Source: MADRE3 sp963718195 | GTDB lineage: Bacteria; Desulfobacterota; Desulfobulbia; Desulfobulbales; Desulfocapsaceae | Length of the DNA stretch: 64,000 bases | Assembly: GCA_963718195.1 (NCBI GenBank) | Contig: CAVQYQ010000006.1 | Location: forward strand, 682,001-746,000 | Direction of reading: 5' to 3' | Shown here: positions 17,411 through 25,968 of the stretch, in pieces | Layout of the letters: every line of letters begins with the position of its first letter | Position numbering within the stretch: position 1 is the stretch's first letter | Translations under genes and position numbers: made by a program | The notes under the pieces: generated by a model | Told to the model about the DNA's origin: nothing | What the model saw: only the letters and a program-made list of their open reading frames with translations | The model's database searches: none

Positions 17411-18004
17411 TCATTTCTTTTTTAGAACGGCCCGCCAGCCTGTTACCGGTTGCATGATAGGTCTACAAACATTACTTACTGCCCCTGCTTGCTCTGTTAC
17501 GTAAAATGCTTCGGAATCTAAAGAAAGTACCGCTTTTAGCAGTTTCTTTAAGTCTATACGTCGACAGACAATATAGAGCTCGATTACCTGACCTGTTTTC
17601 CCTTCACCTTTAAATGAAGTTACACGGTACCCCTGATCTCTGAGCTTTTGTGCAATTCTATCTGGATTTTTTCTACTTATAACCCTCAGAATCAAGTGCC
17701 CCATGCTTATAAGTTTTTCCACCTTGATGCCAACCAGATTGCCGGTTGCAAATCCGAAGGCATAAATAATACCAAGGGCTGGTTGTTCAGATACCGATTG
17801 AACAATTGTTGAGACGACTACTAACCAGATTGCGGATTCAAAAAATCCAAGCCAGAAAGACATAAGTGTTCTGCCGTGAACAATCGCAATGGTTCGTAGC
17901 GTGCCAAGAGAGACATCAGTCACTCGGGCTGCAAAAACAAAAGCACCATACGTCCAGTCGGTATTGTTTAAAATAGCTAGTAAATCTAATATTAAGTATT
18001 CCAT
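17411..18004 (-). CDS. UPF0316/DUF2179-type membrane protein
   Basis: A 197-residue inner-membrane protein. About three transmembrane segments (residues 15-90) include the family-typical stretch RVTDVSLGTLRTIAIVHGR. A cytoplasmic DUF2179-like domain follows (SRKNPDRIAQKLRDQGYRVT). The role of the family is unknown; the soluble domain is thought to bind small ligands. The first gene of a likely pair with the 80-residue protein. The ATG at 18004 lacks a strong ribosome site. Confidence 0.82.
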   Translation of the reverse strand: MEYLILDLLAILNNTDWTYGAFVFAARVTDVSLGTLRTIAIVHGRTLMSFWLGFFESAIWLVVVSTIVQSVSEQPALGIIYAFGFATGNLVGIKVEKLISMGHLILRVISRKNPDRIAQKLRDQGYRVTSFKGEGKTGQVIELYIVCRRIDLKKLLKAVLSLDSEAFYVTEQAGAVSNVCRPIMQPVTGWRAVLKKK

Positions 18005-18137
18005 TTACGAAGGATAAAATACGGCAAGGGCTGGAACTTATTAAAATTCCAGCCCTTAACCCCCCAAATTATGCAGTTTCAAATCACTTGGAAAATCGCA
18101 GTTTCAAACAAACTTTCAAGCCTGATGCTTGTCTAAC

Positions 18138-18365
18138 TTAATCATCAAAAAGAAGGTCTCCGAAATAGTCGTCAGGATCATACCTCCCTTCTGTAAGTTT
18201 TAGTTTTACAGGATTTTTAGAGGTAAGAACATATTCAGTTCCACATTCATAGCAGACTATAGTATCGCCTTTACTGAAGTAGTATTCCACTGGAATATAT
18301 TCTAAACAAATATCACATTTCCCAAACCGTTCTCTGTCATTCTGGTGCTTGTTGAGTTTGCCCAT
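18138..18365 (-). CDS. Small zinc-ribbon protein
   Basis: A 75-residue acidic protein with two CxxC pairs (CDICLEYI and CYECGTEY) that would bind one zinc ion, and an acidic tail ending in DDYFGDLLFDD. The ATG at 18365 is preferred because GGAGGT lies 5 bases upstream; an ATG at 18398 would add 11 residues. No function is known. A weak -24/-12-like sequence lies about 55 bases upstream. Confidence 0.65.
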   Translation of the reverse strand: MGKLNKHQNDRERFGKCDICLEYIPVEYYFSKGDTIVCYECGTEYVLTSKNPVKLKLTEGRYDPDDYFGDLLFDD

Positions 18366-18420
18366 GTTGACCTCCGTCATAATATTCATGAATATCATAA
18401 AGCCATGTGTTCAATCTCCT

Positions 18421-18436
18421 TCCAACAAGTATGCCA
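18421..18436 (-). promoter_or_regulatory. Weak sigma-54-like promoter
   Basis: TGGCAT-N5-TTGGA on the minus strand, ahead of the small zinc-ribbon gene. The -12 element deviates at an important base (TTGG rather than TTGC), so it may be chance. Confidence 0.3.
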
Positions 18437-18611
18437 GATTGATACCTGTACCTATGTGTCTGTTAAATGGGTCTTTTAGGGATAATAAAGAATGGTGAAA
18501 CGGTGATGTCTTTACTCGAAAAAGTTCCGAAAATTGATAAAGAACGAAGGCATATCTATTGTATCAACATGATTTTGTTATGGTTATTATGAAAGTTCCG
18601 ATCTACCTTTT

Positions 18612-19997
18612 TTATTCCGATTTTCTAAAATCCTCTTTCTTTAGACCATGAATTTTCATTTTATTATAGAGAGCCCTGGGAGTTAAGCCGGCAAACTGGG
18701 CCGATTCACCAATTCTCCCACGTGTATACTCAAGAAGTTCGACAAGGTACTTTCGTTCTGCTGCCTGGTGCAATAAGTTCTTGTAGGATTTTAGAGTTGT
18801 GCCGGGGCGAAAAGCGTAATCGGCAAGATTTGCCGTGTCTATTGCAGATTCAGGGAAGGGGTTGCTGGGTATCTGTATAAGATCAGCAGATATGATTTCT
18901 TGATTCGCTAGCATAACAGCTCTTTCAATTACGTTCTGCAACTCTCGTATGTTTCCAAACCATGGGACGGAGCGAAGAATATACATGGCTTGCTCATCGA
19001 CTCCTTTCACATACTCCCTGCCGTTTCTTCTTTTTTTATTTATGAAGTGCTGAACTAGCAAGGGAATGTCCTCCACTCGATCCCGCAAAGGTGGGACATG
19101 AATCTGAAAGACCGAGAGTCGATAGTAAAGATCTGAGCGCAATTGTCCTGAGTTCAGAAGTTCCAGAGGATCAGTATTTGTAGCACCTATGAGTCTAAAA
19201 TCAGTACTTATTTCAAGATTACCTCCCAATCTTTGAAGTGACTTTTCCTGTAGGACACGTAACAGCCTAATTTGCATTGCAGGGGACATACTTTCAATTT
19301 CATCTAGAAAAAGCGTCCCGCCTGAAGAATGCTCAATCTTGCCGACACGACGATTAGTGGCTCCAGTAAAAGCCCCTTTTTCATAGCCAAATAGTTCAGA
19401 TTCAAGCAAAGTGTCAGGAAGTGCTCCACAGTTCACTGCCAAAAACGGTCCGGCACGACGACGAGATTCATTGTGAAAAATATTGGCTAGTAATTCTTTC
19501 CCTGTACCTGTTTCGCCTTGCAGAAGAATTGGTGAATCAGTGGGAGCGATATCTTTGACCAAATGAAGCAAGCTTTCCATAAGAGGGCTTTTCGTGATTA
19601 TTGCTTCTATACCAGGCTGATCTTGAATGAATCCTGCAAGATACTTCTCACGATCCTGCTCTCGTCTGTTATGCATGAGTTTTGAGAAAAGACTTCCGCA
19701 TTTATTTATACTCCCTGTGCTTATAACCGTTGTTCTCTTTGAGGGGAGGTTCTCAATCGGTTCTGAAATCAAAAAAATATGGGGAAGTTGATGGGTAGAA
19801 GCTAATTCAGTAAGTGCAATTTCAGAGGTTTCAGCATTTGTGGAGTCAATAATCCAGACATCAAATATACGACTGAAGGCTGATGAGTAAAATTCGGGAG
19901 CGGATTCTATATGGATAAAGGTACAAGGTAGCGATGAAAAGTTCTCAACTAGTTCGTCATAAATTTCACTTAAACCTAAAACGAGAATATTATACAT
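18612..19997 (-). CDS. Sigma-54 dependent activator with degenerate receiver
   Basis: A 461-residue NtrC-family protein. Residues 1-110 have a receiver-like fold with one aspartate (VWIIDSTN) but lack the usual N-terminal acidic pair, so normal phosphorylation is doubtful. The AAA+ domain (about 130-360) has Walker A GETGTGKE, GAFTGA and LFLDEIESM. A Fis-type helix-turn-helix ends the protein (IGESAQFAGLTPRALYNKM). No histidine kinase gene is nearby. Its targets are unknown; small proteins on both sides are candidates. Confidence 0.87.
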   Translation of the reverse strand: MYNILVLGLSEIYDELVENFSSLPCTFIHIESAPEFYSSAFSRIFDVWIIDSTNAETSEIALTELASTHQLPHIFLISEPIENLPSKRTTVISTGSINKCGSLFSKLMHNRREQDREKYLAGFIQDQPGIEAIITKSPLMESLLHLVKDIAPTDSPILLQGETGTGKELLANIFHNESRRRAGPFLAVNCGALPDTLLESELFGYEKGAFTGATNRRVGKIEHSSGGTLFLDEIESMSPAMQIRLLRVLQEKSLQRLGGNLEISTDFRLIGATNTDPLELLNSGQLRSDLYYRLSVFQIHVPPLRDRVEDIPLLVQHFINKKRRNGREYVKGVDEQAMYILRSVPWFGNIRELQNVIERAVMLANQEIISADLIQIPSNPFPESAIDTANLADYAFRPGTTLKSYKNLLHQAAERKYLVELLEYTRGRIGESAQFAGLTPRALYNKMKIHGLKKEDFRKSE

Positions 19998-20404
19998 CTT
20001 CCAATCCTCACTTGTTGATGGTTGACTTAGTTATTCTACCTCAACTGATTTAGCCTTAGCCTATTACGAGTTTTATACGTGTCTTGTCAATCTTAATCTA
20101 GTAGTCGATTTCAAGAACTAAGCATTGGTTTTAACATTACCAAAACGAAGATAATAAGTGCTGCCTCCTGCTCCAGCAGAAGGTGCTTCCTGCTCTCTTA
20201 TATTGATTGACAGATTAGACTTTATCAACTGTTTTACCAAACATTCCCCCACTCCCCTAGCACAGAAGGCTGGAAATCTGGCTTAGATCGGACTCAATAT
20301 CCTACCAATTAATAAATAAATGCCCCGTAATTGTAACCTAATGAGGAATTAGTCGTTTATATTAGAAAAATCACAGAATTTTGAGAACCCAAAAGGAGGT
20401 AGTT
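19998..20404. other. Intergenic region, nothing recognised
   Basis: Divergent gap between the sigma-54 activator and the small exported protein. It must hold promoters for both, but no -24/-12 match or clear operator is visible apart from the AAGGAGG ribosome site of the gene at 20405. Confidence 0.6.
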
Positions 20405-20581
20405 ATGAAGAAAATTTGTTCGTTATTTGTTTCATTGGTTTTTGTTCTAGGTTTGACGGTCTCTCCTGTTTTTGCCGGTGGTGGAAAAGTACAGGGTGAT
20501 AACAGCGCACAAGGAGATGTACAAGGTGATCTTGGTAAAGGTGACTCTCCTGGTGATGACGCAAGGGAAAATCAAGTTTGA
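20405..20581 (+). CDS. Small exported glycine/aspartate-rich peptide
   Basis: A 58-residue precursor with a clear signal peptide (KKICSLFVSLVFVLGL, cleavage after VFA). The mature part is about 34 residues, very hydrophilic, with five repeated GD steps (QGD, QGD, QGD, KGD, PGD). AAGGAGG lies ideally before the ATG at 20405, and a strong intrinsic terminator follows, so it is a self-contained gene. No family is recognised. The acidic GD repeats could bind cations, but that is speculation. Confidence 0.7.
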   Translation: MKKICSLFVSLVFVLGLTVSPVFAGGGKVQGDNSAQGDVQGDLGKGDSPGDDARENQV

Positions 20582-20622
20582 TTAAATAATTACTGAAAAC
20601 CTGTTGTAGTTGAAGAAACAAG

Positions 20623-20661
20623 AAAGAGGCAGAACCCGATGTGGTTTTACCTCTTTTTTTA
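20623..20661 (+). terminator. Intrinsic terminator of small exported peptide gene
   Basis: A 12-base stem (AGAGGCAGAACC with GGTTTTACCTCT, one mismatch and one wobble pair) followed directly by eight T residues. Confidence 0.8.
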
Positions 20662-20713
20662 TTAAAACATAGGAACAGCAATTTCTGGGATACAGATTAT
20701 TCCTGTCTCATCA

Positions 20714-20769
20714 GTTTCCTGTCAGCCAATCTTCTAGGACATATCAATCGTTAGCCTCACAGGAAGTGC
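20714..20769 (-). repeat. Dispersed ~55-bp repeat, copy 2
   Basis: Read on the minus strand it gives CACTTCCTGTGAGGCTAACG, then ATTGAT, GGCTGACA and GGAAAC, matching the copy at 30.9 kb across its length with scattered differences. It lies in the 20582-20954 gap. Confidence 0.6.
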
Positions 20770-20954
20770 CTGGAGCAGAAGGCAAAGGCAAAACTGATTA
20801 TCTTCAAAATGGTAATGTTCAGTCGCTGAGGTTACGTGGTCGGGAATAATCTCTAATATTCATAGCACTTTTAAAATAACAGGTTTGTTGTAGCTAATTG
20901 ACTGGAGCAGTACCTCCAATATTTTATAGCGAGGCACTGCTCCTTATATATAGG

Positions 20955-21416
20955 CTATTTGTAATATCCTACTCCACAGCCATTATCGCCTACCCTCGTG
21001 ACATAACTTGATTTCGGTGATGGTTCTGTTTCGCCTGGACGTGGCCAGAAATAGTCCACCTCTCGATACTCTCCTTTAACCGAATTATCGAAAAGTTCTT
21101 TACCAAACACTGCCCCAGTTTTGTCTTTTAGTGTATTTACGTCCATCCCAATCATTGATGCTTTAGCACCGTGCGCATTTATTTTTCCGGACTGCATATC
21201 ATAACAGAAGACATATAGGTCTTTATCCTTAAAACCCTCCTTACCTTCTGTGAAATCAGTGAGAGCTTTCGCAGGATCTTTTTCTACAGCCATAGCTGCT
21301 CGCTCAAGCATTGCTTTAGCTTCTCCGGCGGTACCAAAATCGGCTGCTGATAAGGTCACTGGCAATAATGAAATACTGATTAAGCAGGCCATCATTATAA
21401 AGAATAATGATTTCAT
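20955..21416 (-). CDS. Periplasmic single-Cache domain protein
   Basis: A 153-residue protein with a signal peptide (cleavage near LSA/ADF) and a single Cache_2-like domain. The pattern AKAMLERAAMAVEKD, then LYVFCYDMQSGKINAHG, and the C-terminal GDNGCGVGYYK is characteristic of free-standing periplasmic Cache proteins. Such domains bind small ligands; here no signalling output is fused or adjacent. GGGAGG precedes the ATG. It is probably monocistronic. Confidence 0.8.
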   Translation of the reverse strand: MKSLFFIMMACLISISLLPVTLSAADFGTAGEAKAMLERAAMAVEKDPAKALTDFTEGKEGFKDKDLYVFCYDMQSGKINAHGAKASMIGMDVNTLKDKTGAVFGKELFDNSVKGEYREVDYFWPRPGETEPSPKSSYVTRVGDNGCGVGYYK

Positions 21417-21849
21417 AGGTATACCTCCCCATAAAAGTTATGTATATACTATACACCAAAGAGTTCAGTTTGTGTGGTGGCACCACCTCCTCTTAGATAT
21501 TTAGAAATTAAAAAGTATTGAACTATATTTGTTGAAAACTCTGATATTGAATAAAGTATCTCGAAAAAATACGCACTTTTCCTATCAAGTAAATGGAACA
21601 TTGTGGTGGCAGAAATAAACAGAGATTAGTAATGGCAGTTTTGGGAGGCCATAGCCAAAGGTATAAGGAAATTTTTCCTGTGGAGTTACAGATTGAGAGG
21701 TGCACCCGACCCACCGATAGGAAATTGACTAAATACAGGAAGAAGATCAAGCTGAAAAGAACCCTAACAATCGAAATGTTAAGAGTAGCAATGTTAACAA
21801 CCTAAATTCTTGAGCGGTTTTTAACAGCATCTACTGGCCAGACTTCCTT
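21417..21849. other. Intergenic region, nothing recognised
   Basis: AT-rich stretch between the Cache protein and the MAPEG gene. A 70-codon frame on the plus strand has no ribosome site or homology that I can support. Confidence 0.6.
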
Positions 21850-22248
21850 TTATTGTAGAAAAAGTAGATTTATCCACAACCCGATTGTACTGAAAAATGC
21901 GATCCAAAAAGCTAGCATTCGATGGATTAAATGGTTGTAGGTTAAATGTACATAAGCCTGAATATATCTCATTAAAACAAAAATCCACGCAAATACCAGC
22001 CCAACCTGACTATCAACGCCGAGACTAATGTAAAGTATACAGCCTGCATAAAAAAGCACAGGCACTTCAAACATATTATTAAAGCAGCGAGTAGTTTTGG
22101 TTATTATTTCAGGAACCTCTTCACCTTTCATGAGCTTGAAGTATTTGAGGCTTACGGCCCCACTCTTAACATTAGCAATCCTGTATTTCATTGTGATAAG
22201 GCCGATGACAAGAGTCAATAAAACCATAAAAATCATTGGATAAAACAT
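21850..22248 (-). CDS. MAPEG-family membrane protein
   Basis: A 132-residue inner-membrane protein with four hydrophobic helices and the MAPEG-type segment TRCFNNMFEVPVLFY. It also carries the later QAYVHLTYNHLIHRM. The family includes glutathione-dependent enzymes, but many bacterial members have no assigned activity. The ATG at 22248 has a CGGAG site; longer in-frame starts would overlap OsmC-coding sequence and look non-coding. It follows the osmC-like gene by about 100 bases on the same strand. Confidence 0.82.
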   Translation of the reverse strand: MFYPMIFMVLLTLVIGLITMKYRIANVKSGAVSLKYFKLMKGEEVPEIITKTTRCFNNMFEVPVLFYAGCILYISLGVDSQVGLVFAWIFVLMRYIQAYVHLTYNHLIHRMLAFWIAFFSTIGLWINLLFLQ

Positions 22249-22348
22249 ACGGATTCTCCGTTTCTTAGGTTGAGGCACAATGAGTCTACGACATGAAAAG
22301 GGTGCTGGAGCCACCGCACCTTCGCTTTGATCATCCAATTCAGTCCAT

Positions 22349-22888
22349 CTACTCCATGAATGTTGTCTTGACCAGTGGTGGCGACTTGAGCGTTTGCTGG
22401 ACGACACAACACTTCTTGGCAGCAATCTGCAGCCGCTCCACCTGTTTAGGCTGTGTTCCTTCTTTCACCTTCATCCTTACATCACATGATATCGCCTGAA
22501 AACCTACCGGCACGGCACTATCAATCGCCATGGTGCCCCGCACGTCCACAGAGGCCGTTACTCGAACTTCAAGTTCGAGCAGTTCGATACCCATCAAGTT
22601 TGCAACCATCCGTATCGCCGAGTCCTGGCAGGCCGCTAAGGCTGCGCACAGCATATCTCCAGGCGTTGGGGCATCGTGCTGTCCTCCGAGGGCTGCATGG
22701 ACGCCAATCGGCACAGAAACGCCACAGCCATCCATTGGCTCGACCTTTGAATGAAAGGGGTCCGAGGCAATTTCGCCAGATGTCTTGGCATGGTCAACAA
22801 CCATCGCTAATTCTGGCTGATCCTTATATTGAGCCTTAAGAGGCTTCTGGGCTTCGAAGACACTGGCGTGCATGGAAAGTGGTTGCAT
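22349..22888 (-). CDS. OsmC-family peroxidase-like protein
   Basis: A 179-residue OsmC/Ohr-fold protein. The two redox cysteine regions are present: LCAALAACQDSAIR in the central helix and AAKKCCVVQQTL near the C-terminus. Family members reduce organic hydroperoxides, usually as dimers. An AGGT ribosome site precedes the ATG. It stands near a tautomerase, an HxlR regulator and a MAPEG protein, a grouping consistent with oxidative or electrophile stress defence. Confidence 0.85.
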   Translation of the reverse strand: MQPLSMHASVFEAQKPLKAQYKDQPELAMVVDHAKTSGEIASDPFHSKVEPMDGCGVSVPIGVHAALGGQHDAPTPGDMLCAALAACQDSAIRMVANLMGIELLELEVRVTASVDVRGTMAIDSAVPVGFQAISCDVRMKVKEGTQPKQVERLQIAAKKCCVVQQTLKSPPLVKTTFME

Positions 22889-23091
22889 GGTGATACCTAA
22901 TTTGTTTTAACGCTAAATTAATTGTCTACAAAAGATGATACAGACGTTTTTGCCGAGTGGGAAACAAACGGAGGTTCGCCTGGAAAATCCTCATAATCAA
23001 CAAACTCCCAAAAGGAGCAAAATCAAAATTCAGACTGTATCTTGCCTAAGAGAGCCTGTTGATTTTTATTTTTCTAGAAAAATTTATCGAT

Positions 23092-23313
23092 TCAGCTTTT
23101 ATCTGCGGCAAAAGCTTTAACCGTCTCAGTCGTAAAAACATTTCCACCGATTCCCCAGTTACCACTTTTCACTTCATCAATTACGACCCATGTGACTTTA
23201 CGCATGTTTTCACCTTCGATAGAAACCATTGTATCAGTGAGCTTTTGTATCATTTCTTTTTTCTGGGCTTCTGAAAAGACACCTTCTATTACCTTTACGT
23301 TGATTAATGGCAT
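23092..23313 (-). CDS. 4-oxalocrotonate tautomerase family protein
   Basis: A 73-residue protein beginning MPLINVKVIEGVF, so that Pro2 would become the catalytic N-terminal proline after removal of methionine, as in the family. The body shows the usual beta-alpha-beta pattern with EAQKKEMIQKLTDTM. An AGGAG ribosome site precedes the ATG at 23313; a longer frame from 23418 has no support. It is divergent from the HxlR regulator, and the shared gap holds a direct repeat that may be the operator. Confidence 0.85.
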   Translation of the reverse strand: MPLINVKVIEGVFSEAQKKEMIQKLTDTMVSIEGENMRKVTWVVIDEVKSGNWGIGGNVFTTETVKAFAADKS

Positions 23314-23425
23314 TAGATTTCTCCTGTTCTTAGAGTTTGGCTTGGTTGCAGCAAAGATGAAATTTGCTGCTCTATGAAGAGAACAATACGCATGTTGTTC
23401 GTTGAAATAGAGTTTCAAATGTATA

Positions 23426-23463
23426 GTATCTAACTACACATAGTGGAGTACCTAACTACGCAT
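23426..23463. promoter_or_regulatory. Direct repeat, likely HxlR operator
   Basis: Two 16-base copies of GTAYCTAACTACRCAT, 22 bases apart (two full helical turns), in the divergent gap 21 bases ahead of the HxlR gene. Spacing and position fit a regulator binding two half-sites. Confidence 0.55.
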
Positions 23464-23483
23464 TCAAAACTTGCTAAAAAGAG

Positions 23484-24176
23484 ATGATGGTCATGGAATA
23501 TGGTCAGTTTTGCCCAATCGCTAAAGCGACCGAAATAATAGGAGAAAAGTGGTCCTTGTTGGTAATTCGTGAGCTACTCATGGGTGGTCGACGCTTTAAT
23601 GAATTACAACGAGGGTTAAGCCTCATTTCACCTACTATGCTATCAAGGCGTCTCAATTCACTGGCGGAAAATGGCTTGGTGATAAAGAAAAAAATTCCCG
23701 GCCAAAAAGGTTTCGAATACTTCCCGACGAAATCCTGTCAGGAATTACTGCCGATTATCCGGAGAATTGGTTACTGGGGATTGCGCTGGGCTAAGGAAAA
23801 CCTGACAGAGAAGGACTATGACGTAGAACTATTGATGTTGTATTTAAAACGTAGTTTTGTTCAGAATCAACTTATCGGCACAGAAACCGTTATTCGATTC
23901 AAGTTTACAGACATTGAACAATATCCTGATTGGTGGTTGGTGGTAACAGTTGATGATACTGATCTCTGCGTCAAAGATCCAGGAAAAGACGTTGATGTCT
24001 ATTTCACCACAAATGTTAAAACCATGACCGATATTTGGATGGGAGATATTACCTATAGAAAAGCTAGGAAAGAAGGTAACCTGAAAATTATCGGAGACAG
24101 AAATATCATGCGTCATATTTCCACCTGGACGGCAAATAACATGTTCACAGACCTCCCCTCAGCAAAGGAAATCTAA
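23484..24176 (+). CDS. HxlR-family regulator with SCP2-like domain
   Basis: A 230-residue protein. Residues 5-100 are a winged helix of the HxlR type (CPIAKATEIIGEKWSLLVIRELL, then FNELQRGLSLISPTMLSRRL). Residues 130-225 resemble an SCP2 sterol-carrier or alkyl-sulfatase C-terminal domain. The fusion suggests that a hydrophobic ligand controls DNA binding. An alternative ATG at 23493 is possible. It is divergent from the tautomerase gene, with paired repeats between them, suggesting autoregulation and control of the neighbour. Confidence 0.83.
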   Translation: MMVMEYGQFCPIAKATEIIGEKWSLLVIRELLMGGRRFNELQRGLSLISPTMLSRRLNSLAENGLVIKKKIPGQKGFEYFPTKSCQELLPIIRRIGYWGLRWAKENLTEKDYDVELLMLYLKRSFVQNQLIGTETVIRFKFTDIEQYPDWWLVVTVDDTDLCVKDPGKDVDVYFTTNVKTMTDIWMGDITYRKARKEGNLKIIGDRNIMRHISTWTANNMFTDLPSAKEI

Positions 24177-24184
24177 TGTTTGTT

Positions 24185-24750
24185 TTATTCTGATTGGCAA
24201 TTGGATAAGATTGCTGTTGAGAGATGCTTTATGGCTTGGCTGCGCGCTATCTCTAATGAACCTCGATGTTCTATTTTTCGCAAGATTTTGAGCACATCAG
24301 GAGGAGCAATTGTGTCCACAGCCTGAGTACCAATGCTTCCAAAGACATTTTTCTGCAAAGTTTCTAAAACTGCTTGGGTGTGGGCAGGGCTCCACGCATC
24401 ACGTTGCTGCTCAATCCATTCTAACGCATATATTGAAAGGATTTCGTTCTGACACCCTTCTTTTTGGTTTCTGTAGAGATATTCTCTTGTTTGATTTTCC
24501 GCCTTATTTGAGCTGGTTTAATTCCCTGCTGAACAAACGACCTTGCCTCCTGGTGATCTTCCCGGGCCTCCTTGAGAGATAGCTGAGGATAACGGCTAAT
24601 TATAAACATACCGTTCTTGCCAGCAATCTTGAAACGATACAGCCATCGCTTAACACCAGTGGATGTAATTTCATAGAACAGCCCGCCTCCATCGGACAAC
24701 CCACAAGGACCTTTGGCGTTACGAACATCAAGAGCCGTGAGTTTAGGCAT
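24185..24750 (-). pseudogene. P4-type integrase, frameshifted and truncated
   Basis: From an ATG at 24750 (GGAGGGT site) the product starts as a DUF4102 integrase arm-binding domain (MPKLTALDVRNAK, then GLSDGGGLFYEI). Around 24440-24480 the frame is lost. The next domain continues in another frame, reading ALEWIEQQRDAWSPAH and later PPDVLKILRKIEHRGSLEIA, down to a stop at 24185. The catalytic tyrosine-recombinase domain is missing. The fragment lies about 200 bases from the 3' end of tRNA-Leu, the usual site of such integrases, so this is the stump of an integrated element. Confidence 0.8.
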
Positions 24751-24876
24751 ATCACCCTCCACTAGGTGTGTATTTTTAATATCAGTTCGATCTTTGTTTC
24801 AAATTCACCCTTTTATACACCCTTTTGACAACGGATTTCTTGGGACTGCTTCGGACAGCAATGGACGAAAAAGGCA

Positions 24877-24912
24877 ACAAAAAACCCGCAAACCTTATCG
24901 GGATGCGGGTTT
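24877..24912 (-). terminator. Terminator of tRNA-Leu
   Basis: Nine-base perfect arms (AAACCCGCA and TGCGGGTTT) followed on the minus strand by a T-rich tract, 35 bases beyond the tRNA 3' end. Confidence 0.75.
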
Positions 24913-24946
24913 AATGTATCTTAACGGACTTCGGTGGATAAATAGC

Positions 24947-25033
24947 TGGTGCCGGAGGTCGGAATCGAACCGACACGGGGTTGCCCCCGCTGGATTTTGA
25001 GTCCAGTGCGTCTACCAGTTTCACCACTCCGGC
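24947..25033 (-). tRNA. tRNA-Leu (CAA anticodon)
   Basis: An 87-base gene including an encoded CCA. Acceptor arms GCCGGAG and CTCCGGC pair perfectly. The anticodon stem CTGGA/TCCAG encloses loop CTCAAAA with anticodon CAA. The variable arm is long (class II), and the T arm holds GGTTCGATTCC. A terminator follows and an integrase remnant lies just downstream. Confidence 0.95.
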
Positions 25034-25164
25034 ATAGGGGTGGTATATACCTCAAATCTCCCTACTCAGTCAAGCAGGAAAGGAATAATTTTAACCTGAG
25101 GACTTTCATGAATGGTTAACACTACCATAGGATTTCTTTTTGGTTGAAAACCTGATCGGAATAG

Positions 25165-25193
25165 AAAAAGGCAGAGTCATTTCTGACTCTGCC
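25165..25193 (-). terminator. Intrinsic terminator of CGGC-protein gene
   Basis: A perfect 10-base stem (GGCAGAGTCA) with a 4-base loop, followed on the minus strand by five T residues, about 90 bases after the stop codon. Confidence 0.8.
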
Positions 25194-25281
25194 TCCTCTC
25201 TCTCCCTACTACTCAATTGGAAGTTTTGGTTAGGGTATTATTGAGTATGTAGAAATGAGACAAACATTATTTTCAATAGTG

Positions 25282-25728
25282 TCAATTGTAGTTTGCACGA
25301 GTCACCTCATCACTCATCGTTGGTGCAATAAGTGGTTTCCATTCAGGGCTTACCCATGTTCCTAAAGAATTATGCATATCAAGATATTTTTTAGGTATGG
25401 GATGCGTGCCAACTACAACCTTTACATCATATCGATTTTCAAGATAGGATCTGAAAGTGTCAATGTTTGGGCAAGGAGGGTAACCAACCACCATTCCTGT
25501 AGCCAAATGAATAACCTCCGCACCATTTTTAAACATCTCTTCACCGGCGTATTCGATATTGCCCCCAGGGCACCCATCACATGTCGTGAAACCAACCAAT
25601 TCAACTTCAGTGTCGGTGTATATACTGAAAGCACCTTCTTTGTTTTTGAGAGATCGTAGACACTTCCCGCCAGCACAACGGCGATAGCGATCACAAATAA
25701 TTATTCCTACCTTTGTCTCAGAGTTCAT
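25282..25728 (-). CDS. CGGC-domain protein
   Basis: A 148-residue protein with the CGGC-family cysteine layout: IIICDRYRRCAGGKC at the N-terminus, FTTCDGCPGGN in the middle and VVGYPPCPNIDTF later. These cysteines suggest metal or Fe-S binding; the family has no proven function but is common in anaerobes. It appears to be a single-gene unit with its own terminator, and a perfect palindrome lies about 40 bases upstream of the start. Confidence 0.85.
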   Translation of the reverse strand: MNSETKVGIIICDRYRRCAGGKCLRSLKNKEGAFSIYTDTEVELVGFTTCDGCPGGNIEYAGEEMFKNGAEVIHLATGMVVGYPPCPNIDTFRSYLENRYDVKVVVGTHPIPKKYLDMHNSLGTWVSPEWKPLIAPTMSDEVTRANYN

Positions 25729-25768
25729 CTTATCTCCTTGTCTTAATTGGTACTACTCAGTCGCATTA

Positions 25769-25782
25769 TGAGCATATGCTCA
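25769..25782. promoter_or_regulatory. Perfect palindrome upstream of CGGC gene
   Basis: TGAGCATATGCTCA, a perfect 14-base palindrome 41 bases before the ATG of the minus-strand CGGC gene. It has the size of a dimeric repressor operator. The rest of the 25729-25968 gap shows nothing certain. Confidence 0.5.
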
Positions 25783-25968
25783 CAATATCCTTATTCTTAT
25801 CTAAAAGAGGGCTCGACTGTCAAGGCAAAAGATTTGATACTTCATACTAACATTGGTGAAACCACTTGCTCCAAGATAGATAAAATATGCTATGAGAACA
25901 TTGTGCTATCAGCAAGTTGTAAAGTGCAGGAGAGTTTGGTTGGATATTTAAACCTTTGGAGTGGCCTG

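Noticed and set aside
21593..21805. 70-codon frame on the plus strand
   Set aside because: No ribosome site, no homology and a composition like non-coding DNA.
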